A stretch of 64,000 nt of DNA, from assembly GCA_016234485.1 (NCBI GenBank), contig JACRBL010000022.1, positions 25,400 through 89,399 of the forward strand, given 5' to 3'. The position numbers were made by a program, and so were the translations under genes. This document shows, piece by piece, positions 18,376-27,300 of this stretch (position 1 is the first letter of the stretch; every line of letters starts with the position of its first letter). The stretch comes from Chloroflexota bacterium. Lineage in GTDB: Bacteria; Chloroflexota; Anaerolineae; Anaerolineales; Villigracilaceae. The notes under the pieces were generated by a model. It did no database searches. It was not told the origin of the DNA and was given only the letters and a program-made list of their open reading frames with translations.

Positions 18376-18401
18376 ATAAAAAATCCTCCCAGCGGAGGAT
18401 T
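18376..18401 (-). terminator. Riboswitch expression-platform terminator
   Basis: On the minus strand AATCCTCC/GGAGGATT is followed by TTTTTATTTT. It comes directly after the TPP aptamer, fitting ligand-induced termination. Confidence 0.85.
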
Positions 18402-18402
18402 A

Positions 18403-18500
18403 CAGAATGCGAGGTTCCCTCCGCTGGTATTAACCAGATCAGGTGATGCGGGTCGAGCGAATACGCTCCTCTCAGCCTGTGTGCCAGGCTCCCCGTTCAG
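18403..18500 (-). ncRNA. TPP riboswitch (THI element)
   Basis: Read on the minus strand: CGGGGAGCC, then the conserved GGCTGAGAGG, then GACCC, then ACCTGATCTGG and TAATACCAGCGGAGGGAA. These are the pyrimidine-sensor and pyrophosphate-sensor helices of the THI-box aptamer. With the terminator behind it, it should switch off thiN-thiB-thiP-thiQ when TPP is plentiful. Confidence 0.97.
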
Positions 18501-18510
18501 TTGCGTACGG

Positions 18511-18539
18511 AGTATATGCCGCGCGGGAGGGGATGTCAA
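18511..18539 (-). promoter_or_regulatory. Promoter of the thiamine operon
   Basis: A consensus TTGACA and a TATACT are 17 bp apart on the minus strand, placing transcription start about 5 nt before the aptamer. Confidence 0.85.
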
Positions 18540-18542
18540 GTC

Positions 18543-18583
18543 AAAAAAAGAGAAACCCGTTTTGTTGCAAAAAACGGGTTTCT
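18543..18583 (-). terminator. Terminator of the signalling cluster
   Basis: AGAAACCCGTTTT/AAAACGGGTTTCT stem followed by a T7 run on the minus strand. The last codons of the hydrolase-like gene form part of the stem. It separates the 15 kb cluster from the thiamine promoter. Confidence 0.88.
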
Positions 18584-19376
18584 ATCGTACGCGTCGCTTC
18601 CATTCTTCTTTGAATTGCAACTCGGTTGGACTGACGCCCGAGTCGAGGGCGAGGAAGTCCACGAGCAGGCGGTTGAATTTTTGCGTCTCCTCGAGCATGG
18701 GAAAGTGGCCTGAACTTTCGAGGGTAACGCTGTGCATCATATGAGAAAAGATCGTGAGCTTTTCAGGCGGCGGAGGCGGAATGGCCGGGTCGTTCTGCCC
18801 ATAAACGAAGAGACAGGGCAGGTCGGTTTGACGCGCGCCGCCAAAGAGGTTGTTAGCCTGCAAATCGTCCATCGAGGCGGCAATGGCTTTGGGGTCGGCC
18901 TTCGCCGTGTCGGAGAGCGCGGCCACCACTTCGGGGGCGCGGTTCGAGAGCCAGTCGGCCAGTTCGGCGGGCGCGGAGGTGAGCATGCGCTGGTTGACCG
19001 CGCCATAGTCCACGGGGCAGTTGACGACCATCATGCGGTCCAAGACATTTTGGGTTTGGAAGCGCCGCGCAAAGTGAAACGCCACTAACGCGCCGAGTCC
19101 GTGCCCCACGATGGCGATCTTGCCGATGCCCATTTTTTCCATGAAAGCGCGCAGCATGTCGGCCTGCTTGTCGAGGTTGTAGCCCATGGCGTTGTGGGCG
19201 GTTTCGCCAAAACCCCAAAGATCAAGCGCGTAGGCACGATAGGAGGTGGACGCCACCTGCAAGGTGGGGATCCAATATTTCCATGAGCCCACCCAGCCGT
19301 GCAGGAAGAAGACAGGACGTCCCTTGCCCAGCACTTCATAGTGGACAATCGCGTTATCAAGGAATACGACGCTCAT
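18582..19376 (-). CDS. Alpha/beta-hydrolase-fold protein lacking the nucleophilic serine
   Basis: 264 aa. The fold is plain: IVHYEVLGKGRPVFFLHGWV (oxyanion HGW), YALDLWGFGET, FVYGQNDPAIP and a final SSGHFPMLEE with the catalytic-type histidine. The nucleophile elbow reads VGHGLGA, so the expected Ser of GxSxG is Gly. It is clearly a paralogue of the intact hydrolase at 31259-32095 (same IVHYEV, GRP, LHGW-GSW, YALD-WGFGE). It is probably a non-catalytic binder or regulator. It is the last gene of the cluster. Confidence 0.85.
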   Translation of the reverse strand: MSVVFLDNAIVHYEVLGKGRPVFFLHGWVGSWKYWIPTLQVASTSYRAYALDLWGFGETAHNAMGYNLDKQADMLRAFMEKMGIGKIAIVGHGLGALVAFHFARRFQTQNVLDRMMVVNCPVDYGAVNQRMLTSAPAELADWLSNRAPEVVAALSDTAKADPKAIAASMDDLQANNLFGGARQTDLPCLFVYGQNDPAIPPPPPEKLTIFSHMMHSVTLESSGHFPMLEETQKFNRLLVDFLALDSGVSPTELQFKEEWKRRVR

Positions 19377-19413
19377 TGGGGGTGCAGTGACTTTCTTTCA
19401 CGGAACTGGTTTG

Positions 19414-19483
19414 TATTGCGTATTTCGTACTGCGTATTGCGTATTGCTTAATACGAAGTACGCAGTATGCGGTACGCAATAAT
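19414..19483. repeat. Palindromic heptamer array
   Basis: Ten 7-mers can be read: TATTGCG, TATTTCG, TACTGCG, TATTGCG, TATTGCT, TAATACG, AAGTACG, CAGTATG, CGGTACG, CAATAAT. The right half is roughly complementary to the left. It lies between the hydrolase-like gene and the receiver gene. Confidence 0.85.
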
Positions 19484-19487
19484 CTAA

Positions 19488-19862
19488 TCACTTCCCAAAC
19501 TTCGCCAAGATCGCCTTGACACGTTCGGTCAGTTGGTCGGGGGCGAAGGGTTTAAGCAGGTATTCCTCCGCTCCCACGTCGAGTCCCGTTTGAATTTCGC
19601 TTTCCTGTCCTTTGGCGGAAAGGAAGACAACGGGAATATCCCTCAGGTTGGGGTCTGCCTTTATCACGCGGCAGGCGTCGTAGCCCGTCATGCGCGGCAT
19701 ACGGACATCCATCAAGATGAGGTCGGGTTTCTCTTTGGGGGCGAGTTGAACCGCCTCCTCCCCATTGGAGGCGGCCGCCACTTCATGGCCTGCAAAGCGC
19801 AGGGTGAAGGCCACCAAATCTCGAATATCCCGTTCGTCTTCAGCGATTAATATTTTTGCCAT
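19488..19862 (-). CDS. Stand-alone response regulator receiver
   Basis: 124 aa, a CheY-like receiver and nothing else. Acidic pocket AEDERD, phospho-acceptor in LILMDVRMP (about residue 52), switch VVFLSAKG and lysine in YLLKPF are present. Its ATG overlaps the end of the histidine kinase gene by 23 bp in another frame, a strong sign of coupling and partnership. Having no output domain, it must act through protein contact. Confidence 0.94.
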   Translation of the reverse strand: MAKILIAEDERDIRDLVAFTLRFAGHEVAAASNGEEAVQLAPKEKPDLILMDVRMPRMTGYDACRVIKADPNLRDIPVVFLSAKGQESEIQTGLDVGAEEYLLKPFAPDQLTERVKAILAKFGK

Positions 19863-22800
19863 TCTTGCCTCGTCCAGAGGAGTCTGTTTGATGTGCGGGG
19901 AGCGTAAAGGAGAAGGCGCTGCCCTCGCCTGGGACGCCCTTGCTGGTCATCCAAATGCGGCCGTGGTGCATTTCCACGAGTTGCCGCACAATGGAAAGCC
20001 CCAACCCGGTGCCTGGGGTAGCGAGAACGAGCGGATGCTCGCCTCGATAAAACCGTTCAAACACGCGTTCCTGGTCTTCAGTAGCCACGCCCACGCCGCT
20101 GTCTATCACGTCCACTTGCACTTCGCCATTCTCAGGGTGGATGCGGACCTGAATCTGTCCATCCTTGGGTGTGTAGTGATAGGCGTTATCCACCAGGTTG
20201 TCGAGAATCTGGCGCACACGCTCCGAGTCGCCAAAGACGCGTGGCAGGTCTTTGGGCGCTTCGAGCGAGATGGCCATGGGCTTGTTTTCCTCCTGCGAGC
20301 GGCGCAGGATGTCGGCCAGCACGTCTTCGGCCACTTCGCGCAGGTCGAGGGCCTGGGGCGCAAGCGTCACGCGTCCGGCCTCGATGCGCGAGATGTCGAG
20401 CAGGTCATTGACCAGGATGTTAAGTCGTTCGGTATTGCTCTTGATGATATTAAGGAAGTGCGACTGGTTCTCGTTCAACGCGCCGGCCGCGCCCAATAAC
20501 AGGATGTCGGCGTAGCCGCGGATGGACGTCATCGGGGTGCGGAGCTCGTGGCTGACGGTCGCGACAAACTCGGACTTGAGGCGGTCCACTTCGACCTCGT
20601 GCGTGATGTCGCGGAAGATGGACACCGTGCCGAGGAAGTCGTTCAGCAACATGACGGGCGAGAGATGCACCAGCACGATGCGTTTGTTGTCCAGTTCGAT
20701 CTGTTCGGCGTAGGTATCGCCAGGCTCATACGAAGCGGGGTTCTCCGACCAGCCGCGCACAGTCTGCATCCAAGTCGAGGCGGCTTTGCCAAACAGCCCG
20801 CCGAAAGTGTCCAGGGATTGGCCGAGGATGTTGGCGGAAATCAAGTCGAGAATGCGCTCGGCAGAATTGTTGACAAAGGTGATCTTGTTGTCGAAACTGG
20901 TGACCAGCACGCCATCGGCCACGGCCTCGAGGATGGCTTGCGAGCGGCTGGCTTCTTCCTGTTCCTTGCGGAGCATGGTGCCAAGGCGCTCGGCCTGGTC
21001 GCGGATGAGTTCGTACAGGTTGGCGTTGTTGATGGCGACGGCCACCTGTCCGCCGATGGCCTGGACGAGGTTGAGCAACTCGGGGCTGAAGTGCGCTACC
21101 TTGCGATGGAAGACCATCAGCACGCCGATCACATCCTCGCCGACCATCATGGGTGCGACGATGCCGGAGCGATGGTCGCGCGAACCGGAGGTGGCGCGCA
21201 CCCAGCGCGCATCCTGATGCAGGTCTTCGATCAGCACGCCCTGGCGGTTTTCCACCACCCAGCCCGCCAGTCCTTCGCCCACGCGCAGGGTGACGATGCG
21301 GTTCTCTTCCACGGCCTGGCGCGTGAGGTAGCCGTATCCTGCGCGATAGTGGAGCAGATTGTCGTCCGCTTGCAGGAGCATGATGGTGCCCTGCTCCGCG
21401 CCGATGGCTTCGTTGAGGAGCGCCAGGGTGCGATTGAGGGCGCGGTCGAGGTCGAGACTCGAAGACACCTCGGTAAGGATGCGAAGGAGGGTTTCGGTGT
21501 TTTGCTGTTCGCGTTGCAACTGGGCGGTGCGTTCGATGACGCGCGCTTCCAGTTCCTCCGCGAGGCGCTGGGTCTCGGCAAACAGGCGTCCGTTTTGGAT
21601 GGCGACCACGGCCTGGTTACCCAGCGTGCTAAGAATCTGGAGATCTTCCTTGTTATAAACGTTCAACTGATAACTCTGCGCGGACAACATGCCAATCGTC
21701 TCGCCGCCGATTGTCATGGGGACAGCGAGGATCGAAGGCGGCGTTCCCAGTTCGCCATAAGTGACTCCGTCCACCGCGTTGGCCTGTTCTGTGCCGTGCA
21801 GGAGCAATGGTTCGCCGCGGGCGATCACGTTGCCGCTCAGTCCCTTGCCAAGCGGGATGCGCTGGTTGGGCGAGCGCGTTTCGCCGTCAATCAGGTACAC
21901 GCCTTCGATCTCCTGGGCTTCCTTGTCGAGCAGAGCGATCACGAAGGCCTCCACAGGCATCAAGCGCTGGACGGCCTTGTGAATGAAGGCGTAAATTTCC
22001 TCGGGGTCGAGGCTGGAGTTGATCTCGCTACTGGCCTGATTGAGAATGGCGAAGCGTTCGGCGGTCTGCACGGTGGATTGATATAAGCGCGTATTTTCGA
22101 GCGCGATGGAAGTCTGGTTGCCCACGGTGCGCGCCAGTTCGATCTCGTTGAGGCCGAAGCGCGTCTCCTCGCCGCCGTGGATGAGGATGATGAAGCGCGT
22201 CTCGTTCGCGCCGAGCGGCAGGATCATCAGTCCGCGCGTATCGAGGCCGAGGAAGTCCAGCAGGGCGCGGGTCTCTTCTTCGGCGCGCACGTCGTCGGTG
22301 GTAAAGAGGCCGCGCGATTCCTCGCGCAGTCGATTGAGAAGCGGCGAATCGGGGATGGGCCGCGAGATGGCGCGACGCGCGCGAGGCAGAACCATCCGCA
22401 GGTCCGCGCGGCCGCGCTCGTACGCGATGACGGAGACGCGCAACGCGCCGAGGGCGGTCAATAATTCCTGCGAGGAAAGAGTCAGGATCTGGTCGGTATC
22501 GAGCAGGCCGCTCAATTCCGAGGAGAAGCGGTTGAGCAGGGCCAGGCGCTTGGAACGATCGTCCAGTTCGGCGGCGCGTCCGAGGCTCTCTTCGAAGAGA
22601 CGGGCATTTTCCAAAGCCACCGCGGCCTGCGAGGCAAAGGTGGTGGCTACTTGCGTGTGTTCAGTGGTGTAGAAATTGGCCTCGATCTTTTCGAGGGCAA
22701 TCAAGCCGATCACCTGCCCTTTCGCCATGAGCGGGATGCCCATCCACGAAAGACGCGGGGTTTCGTAGGCCGGGAAGCGCGAGTCTTCGCGCACGTCGCC

Positions 22801-25800
22801 CACCGAAATCGGCTGGCCAAGTCGGATCATTTCCTTGAAGAGGATGCTATCGGCCACGTTGACATTAAGGCCGACGCGTTTTTCGGTATCGGGAAAACCG
22901 CGCGCCGCGTGGACGGTAAGCTGGTCGCGTTCGCGCATCCACAAGGTGGCGGTGTCGTAACGCAGAACGGGCAACAACTGATCGAGCAACGAAGAGATAA
23001 GCTCGCGGCTTTGCAGGCTGGACGTAATGGTGGCGGCCACGTCGGTGAGGGCTTGCAATTGGCCGGCGCGTTCCTGCGTGGCTTGCACGAGGCGCACGTT
23101 TTCGAGCGAGAGGGCCACCTGTTGTGAAAGCGAGGAGAGCAGGGTTTCGTCGTTTTGTTTGAAGGCCGCGGGGGTGTTGAAGTTATCCAAAACCAACACG
23201 CCCAAATTTTGTTCGCCCGCCAGAATGGGGAGCACGAGGCTCGAAACGGGCAGGCGTCCGCCTGTGACGCGGCGATAGAGCAACAAACCTTCGGGGTTGA
23301 GGGGATAATCGCGCGTCAGGTTCAACTCGTCCACGCGGCGCGGCTTGCCCGTGGCAAAGACCACGCCCGGTAGGGCCTCGCCCGCCGCGAACGAAATCTC
23401 GCGCATGCCTTCGTTATCGGCATAGCCAGAGACGGCGCGCGGTTTGAGTTTGAGCGTTTGCGGATCCCAAAGCAAAACGACTCCCGCGTGCGCGGCCGAG
23501 ATGACGCGGCGGGCGCTTTCGAGCAGGGAGCGCACAATGTTATCGGGGTTCAGTCCGCTCAACTGGCGGCTGAAATCGAGCAACAGGTCCACTTCGGTGA
23601 GGCGGCGGCGCGTCTCCGCGAGCAGTTGGATGTTTTGCAAAACCACGGCGGTCTGGCGCGCGATCTGGTAATAGACTTGTCGGTCCTCGTCGGTGAGGCC
23701 GGTTAACGGTTCCGGCGAGACCGCCAACACGCCCGCCACGATGTGAGTTTCAATGCGGATGGGCAGGCAGACCACGCCTTTGGCGCGCAAGCCGTTCAGC
23801 AACGCCGCGTCGCGCCATTCGTCGCTCTCCTCCAGGTTGGGGAGGATGAGCGACTCGCCCGTCTGGAGGATGGAACGCAGGGGATTACGCTGACCGAATA
23901 ACGCTTCAGGGTTCGCGGACTTTGGGACGCTTCCCAACACCTGGAGCAGACGCGGCCCTTCGGGCGAGTCTTCGGCGATCAGCGCCACCGACATGCCCAA
24001 CTGCGTGAGCATCTCGCGTCCGAGCGCGAGCAACGCCGAGGGCGCGTCCAACTGGCGGCTGACCGATTCGGTGATGGCCAGCCCGGCGCGGATGCGTTGG
24101 GCGCGGCGATCAAGATTGTGGATGGAGATGGTCTGATCGAGGTCTTTTCGCAGGAGGATGGGCAGGTCGTTTTGGGTGACGGATAAAAGCCTCTGCTGGC
24201 GTTGCAGGCCCGAGGTCAACGAATCGATGCGGCCTTTCATCTCCAATATGCGGCGTTGATTAAGGATGGCAAGCTCGGCCTGGGCGGCAAAGATTTCCAG
24301 CACGTCGAGGGTGGCGCGGTCGGGACGCAGGTTGTCGCGCGGCACATCCACGCTGAGCAGGCCAAGCGGATTCGCTTGCTGGTCTTCGAGCAGGATGATG
24401 AGGAAGTCTTCGGGATTCCAGGCGTTGCTCGATTTAACGCGTTCCACCGCATGAGGCAGGGTGACTGTGTGGACTTCGGAGGGGATGACGGGCGTCTGGT
24501 CGGCGGGGATGAAGTGGGCGCGCCCAATCTTAAATTCGGGGCGGAGCAATTGCAAAACGCCCTGCAAAGGTTGTTTGCGCGCCAGCAATTCCTCCAGCGC
24601 TTCGGCCGGGAGGCCCACGCCCGCCAAACGTTGGAGCATGCCCGTATCGGGTTCGTAAATGCTGAACAGCGCGATGTTGAAGGGCGTGGCCTGTTGGATG
24701 GCGGAAGCGATCTCCAGCAGGGTTTTATCAAGCGGACGTTCAAAATTGGATGCGGATGCGATTTTGGAAAGGTGCGCGAGCGTAGCCGCGCGTTGTTTGA
24801 GTTGGCCGGCCGCCAGCGCCTGATCCTGGAAGCGGCGCGCATTGCCGAGCGCCACGGCGGCCTGCAACGCGAGGGTCTCAATGGTCTCGAGCAATTCCAC
24901 GTCGAAGTGTTCCACGCGGGAGGAGTGCAGGTTGATCACGCCCAGCATTTTGCCCTGGTGAAGAATCGGCGCCACCAGCGCAGATTTAACGCCCTCGTGC
25001 GGCGGCTGGAAGAGATTCCCTTCAAAGTCGAAAACGATCAACGGCTCGCGGTTGGCGAGGATCTGACGCGTGAGGGCCAGGAGCGGCTCGTCGGCGGGGC
25101 AACCCAACTGGTAGGTGATGCGCGGGGCGAGCGGGTCGGATTCGGGGTCGAAAACGAGGATCGTGCCGCAATCGGCGCGGGTCAGTTGCATGCTTTGTTC
25201 GTGAATGGCCTCGAGCAGGCGGGTGAGGTCCATCGAGGCGTTCAGTTCGCGCGCCACGTGCGAGATGGCGGTCAATTGCTCCACGCGACGGCGCAGGCTG
25301 GCGTCGGTCTGGTTGAGCAGGGCCGCGCCTTCCACAGCCGCGGCCAGCAATCCCGCCGCGGTGGTGACGAGTTGCATGTCGTTAATGTTGAAAAAGTCGG
25401 CGGCGCGGCTTCCGAGCATGAACTCGCCCACACTGCGCTCGCGCGCCAGCAAGGGAACGACCATCACCGATTCGACGCGCACGGCGTCCAGGATGCGGCG
25501 GTAGACGGGCATCACGCGATCGTCCACGCTCAGGCGGCCTGAACTGAAGGGACGTTGCAATCCAGAGACGGTGGCAAGCCGCAACTCGCGCTCGTCCGCT
25601 TCCATGCGCGCCAACTTCTGAACGCTATCCGCGGGGACGCCCCAAACCGAGCTTTCATGGACTCGCAGTTCGTGCGTCTGACCGTCGAGCAAATAAATGG
25701 CGGCGGTGTCGGCGCGCAGGATTTTGGAGAGTTCCTGCACGGTGAAGTTAAGGATTTCGTCCAGCGTGGCCGAGGAGGCCACCAGGCTGGCGATCCTTCG

Positions 25801-27288
25801 CAGAGATTCGGAACGCTGACTGCGCGTGCGCGCGTCTTGCACGAGCAGGGCATTATCCAGAATGGTGGCGATCTGCTCTGTAACAATGTTGGCGAGGCGC
25901 AATTCCTCCGAAGAGAAGGCGGCCGCGCCGCCGCGATGATTGGATAATTGCAGATAGCCCAGCGTCTTTCCTTCAGAGATAAGGGGGACGAGGGCCAGGT
26001 CGCGCACGCTGGCGAGGAAGGCCAGGTCTTGCAGGCCGAGGTCGCGCACGTCCTGCTCGCTGGGCGCGTCCATGCTGAGGATGACGCGCTGGCTTTTGAT
26101 GAGTTGCGCGCCCGCGCTCTTGGGCTGGATGACCGAGCGATAGACGGCCACTACATTCTCCGGCAGGCCGATAAAGGGATTTTGCCCTGCCAGTGTGTGA
26201 TCGTCTTCGTTGTAGAGCAGGATGCCGATGATGCCCACGTTGAAGAGCGGGGCGAGCGTATCCACGAGGCGGCTGAACAGTTCCTGCATGTCGGTGATGG
26301 AGCTGGCGGCCTGCGAGAGTTTCGTCAACCCGCTTAGTTCAACCACGCGCTCGCGTTCCACCGCGAAACGGCGCGCGTTGCGAATGGCGGCGGCGGCCTG
26401 CCCGCCCAGGGCCTGCATCAACTCGGCGTCCTGCACGGTCAGGCCGCTGGAGCCCATCTGTCCCACCTCCAAAACGCCAAGCATTTCATTATCAACGATC
26501 AACGGAATGCCGATATAAGATTTGACCAGGAAGGCCGCATCGTCCGCCCGCACGCGTCCATCGGCGGCAAAGATCGGGGCGCGCTGGCTGGCCAGGAGTT
26601 CGTGGTAATCGCCGAATTGCGAGTGCGCCGAGGTGATGACGCGCCCATTCCCGCCGTTCTCGTCATAACGATAGATGACGAGCGACTGCGTTTTCGGATC
26701 CTCTAATTTGATCTCCATCAATTCCGCGGAGACGAGTCTTTCCACATTTTGAAAGACGGCCCGCAGGGTGGAGTCCAAATCAAGGTTCGCGGGGATGGAC
26801 TGGCTGAAATCGGCAATGACCTTTAAAGCCGAATTGGAAAAATGCCCGCCCGGGCTTTCGGCGGAGGAAAACTCCATCCCCCGTAAAGTAAGAAGCATGA
26901 TGGGGTTGAAGCCCGGCACGCGGTGGGAGGACGCGTCCACCAGCCGCCCATTGACGGAGAAACGCTTCATCCCCTCGGTGGCGCACAGGTCCAAAAATTC
27001 CTGCGAGGGACGCGCATGACGCGCCAGGCGTTCCAGGTCTGAGGCTTCGCCTTCGACCAGGGCAAACATGGCGCGGGCCGCGGCGTTGATATATTCCACG
27101 CGGCCGCCCATCTGCACGATGATGACCGCGTCGGTGGATTGTGATTCAAAGAAGGGAAGGGATGGGTCTGGTTGGGAGATGGAGGCAGAGCCTCGGCGCG
27201 GCAACATTCGGAGAAAGCCCCAGATCAGCAGTCCCATAAAAAGACTGACAAAAACGAGGAGAATGCCGGAACCTGCGCCGATAGACAT
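19840..27288 (-). CDS. Giant sensor histidine kinase with about eleven GAF domains
   Basis: 2482 aa, far above the usual 400-1000. Order: one N-terminal membrane helix (about 5-27), PAS (about 45-125), eleven GAF-like domains in tandem (about 160-2065), a second PAS (SQAILEAVADGVLVTSFDNK), HisKA with the phospho-acceptor in VSHELRTPMTSIRGY, and HATPase_c (DNLVDNAYHYT, DSGVGV, GTGLGLSIVRQLVEMH). GAF units are joined by helical linkers (ARRF, LENARL, NAL). Most of the protein should be cytoplasmic. Many different small ligands, or a long signalling stack, are possible. It overlaps the receiver gene downstream. Confidence 0.95.
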   Translation of the reverse strand: MSIGAGSGILLVFVSLFMGLLIWGFLRMLPRRGSASISQPDPSLPFFESQSTDAVIIVQMGGRVEYINAAARAMFALVEGEASDLERLARHARPSQEFLDLCATEGMKRFSVNGRLVDASSHRVPGFNPIMLLTLRGMEFSSAESPGGHFSNSALKVIADFSQSIPANLDLDSTLRAVFQNVERLVSAELMEIKLEDPKTQSLVIYRYDENGGNGRVITSAHSQFGDYHELLASQRAPIFAADGRVRADDAAFLVKSYIGIPLIVDNEMLGVLEVGQMGSSGLTVQDAELMQALGGQAAAAIRNARRFAVERERVVELSGLTKLSQAASSITDMQELFSRLVDTLAPLFNVGIIGILLYNEDDHTLAGQNPFIGLPENVVAVYRSVIQPKSAGAQLIKSQRVILSMDAPSEQDVRDLGLQDLAFLASVRDLALVPLISEGKTLGYLQLSNHRGGAAAFSSEELRLANIVTEQIATILDNALLVQDARTRSQRSESLRRIASLVASSATLDEILNFTVQELSKILRADTAAIYLLDGQTHELRVHESSVWGVPADSVQKLARMEADERELRLATVSGLQRPFSSGRLSVDDRVMPVYRRILDAVRVESVMVVPLLARERSVGEFMLGSRAADFFNINDMQLVTTAAGLLAAAVEGAALLNQTDASLRRRVEQLTAISHVARELNASMDLTRLLEAIHEQSMQLTRADCGTILVFDPESDPLAPRITYQLGCPADEPLLALTRQILANREPLIVFDFEGNLFQPPHEGVKSALVAPILHQGKMLGVINLHSSRVEHFDVELLETIETLALQAAVALGNARRFQDQALAAGQLKQRAATLAHLSKIASASNFERPLDKTLLEIASAIQQATPFNIALFSIYEPDTGMLQRLAGVGLPAEALEELLARKQPLQGVLQLLRPEFKIGRAHFIPADQTPVIPSEVHTVTLPHAVERVKSSNAWNPEDFLIILLEDQQANPLGLLSVDVPRDNLRPDRATLDVLEIFAAQAELAILNQRRILEMKGRIDSLTSGLQRQQRLLSVTQNDLPILLRKDLDQTISIHNLDRRAQRIRAGLAITESVSRQLDAPSALLALGREMLTQLGMSVALIAEDSPEGPRLLQVLGSVPKSANPEALFGQRNPLRSILQTGESLILPNLEESDEWRDAALLNGLRAKGVVCLPIRIETHIVAGVLAVSPEPLTGLTDEDRQVYYQIARQTAVVLQNIQLLAETRRRLTEVDLLLDFSRQLSGLNPDNIVRSLLESARRVISAAHAGVVLLWDPQTLKLKPRAVSGYADNEGMREISFAAGEALPGVVFATGKPRRVDELNLTRDYPLNPEGLLLYRRVTGGRLPVSSLVLPILAGEQNLGVLVLDNFNTPAAFKQNDETLLSSLSQQVALSLENVRLVQATQERAGQLQALTDVAATITSSLQSRELISSLLDQLLPVLRYDTATLWMRERDQLTVHAARGFPDTEKRVGLNVNVADSILFKEMIRLGQPISVGDVREDSRFPAYETPRLSWMGIPLMAKGQVIGLIALEKIEANFYTTEHTQVATTFASQAAVALENARLFEESLGRAAELDDRSKRLALLNRFSSELSGLLDTDQILTLSSQELLTALGALRVSVIAYERGRADLRMVLPRARRAISRPIPDSPLLNRLREESRGLFTTDDVRAEEETRALLDFLGLDTRGLMILPLGANETRFIILIHGGEETRFGLNEIELARTVGNQTSIALENTRLYQSTVQTAERFAILNQASSEINSSLDPEEIYAFIHKAVQRLMPVEAFVIALLDKEAQEIEGVYLIDGETRSPNQRIPLGKGLSGNVIARGEPLLLHGTEQANAVDGVTYGELGTPPSILAVPMTIGGETIGMLSAQSYQLNVYNKEDLQILSTLGNQAVVAIQNGRLFAETQRLAEELEARVIERTAQLQREQQNTETLLRILTEVSSSLDLDRALNRTLALLNEAIGAEQGTIMLLQADDNLLHYRAGYGYLTRQAVEENRIVTLRVGEGLAGWVVENRQGVLIEDLHQDARWVRATSGSRDHRSGIVAPMMVGEDVIGVLMVFHRKVAHFSPELLNLVQAIGGQVAVAINNANLYELIRDQAERLGTMLRKEQEEASRSQAILEAVADGVLVTSFDNKITFVNNSAERILDLISANILGQSLDTFGGLFGKAASTWMQTVRGWSENPASYEPGDTYAEQIELDNKRIVLVHLSPVMLLNDFLGTVSIFRDITHEVEVDRLKSEFVATVSHELRTPMTSIRGYADILLLGAAGALNENQSHFLNIIKSNTERLNILVNDLLDISRIEAGRVTLAPQALDLREVAEDVLADILRRSQEENKPMAISLEAPKDLPRVFGDSERVRQILDNLVDNAYHYTPKDGQIQVRIHPENGEVQVDVIDSGVGVATEDQERVFERFYRGEHPLVLATPGTGLGLSIVRQLVEMHHGRIWMTSKGVPGEGSAFSFTLPAHQTDSSGRGKNGKNINR

Positions 27289-27300
27289 GACGCGTCAACC

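Noticed and set aside
19414-19483. Possible CRISPR array
   Set aside because: Units are 7 bp without spacers; the same holds for the other heptamer arrays. No cas gene is present.
20548-25542. Long plus-strand ORFs (512 aa at 20548-22086, 446 aa at 24202-25542)
   Set aside because: They are antisense shadows of the giant GAF kinase, with Arg/His/Gly-rich composition and no domain. The kinase frame is continuous and well supported.
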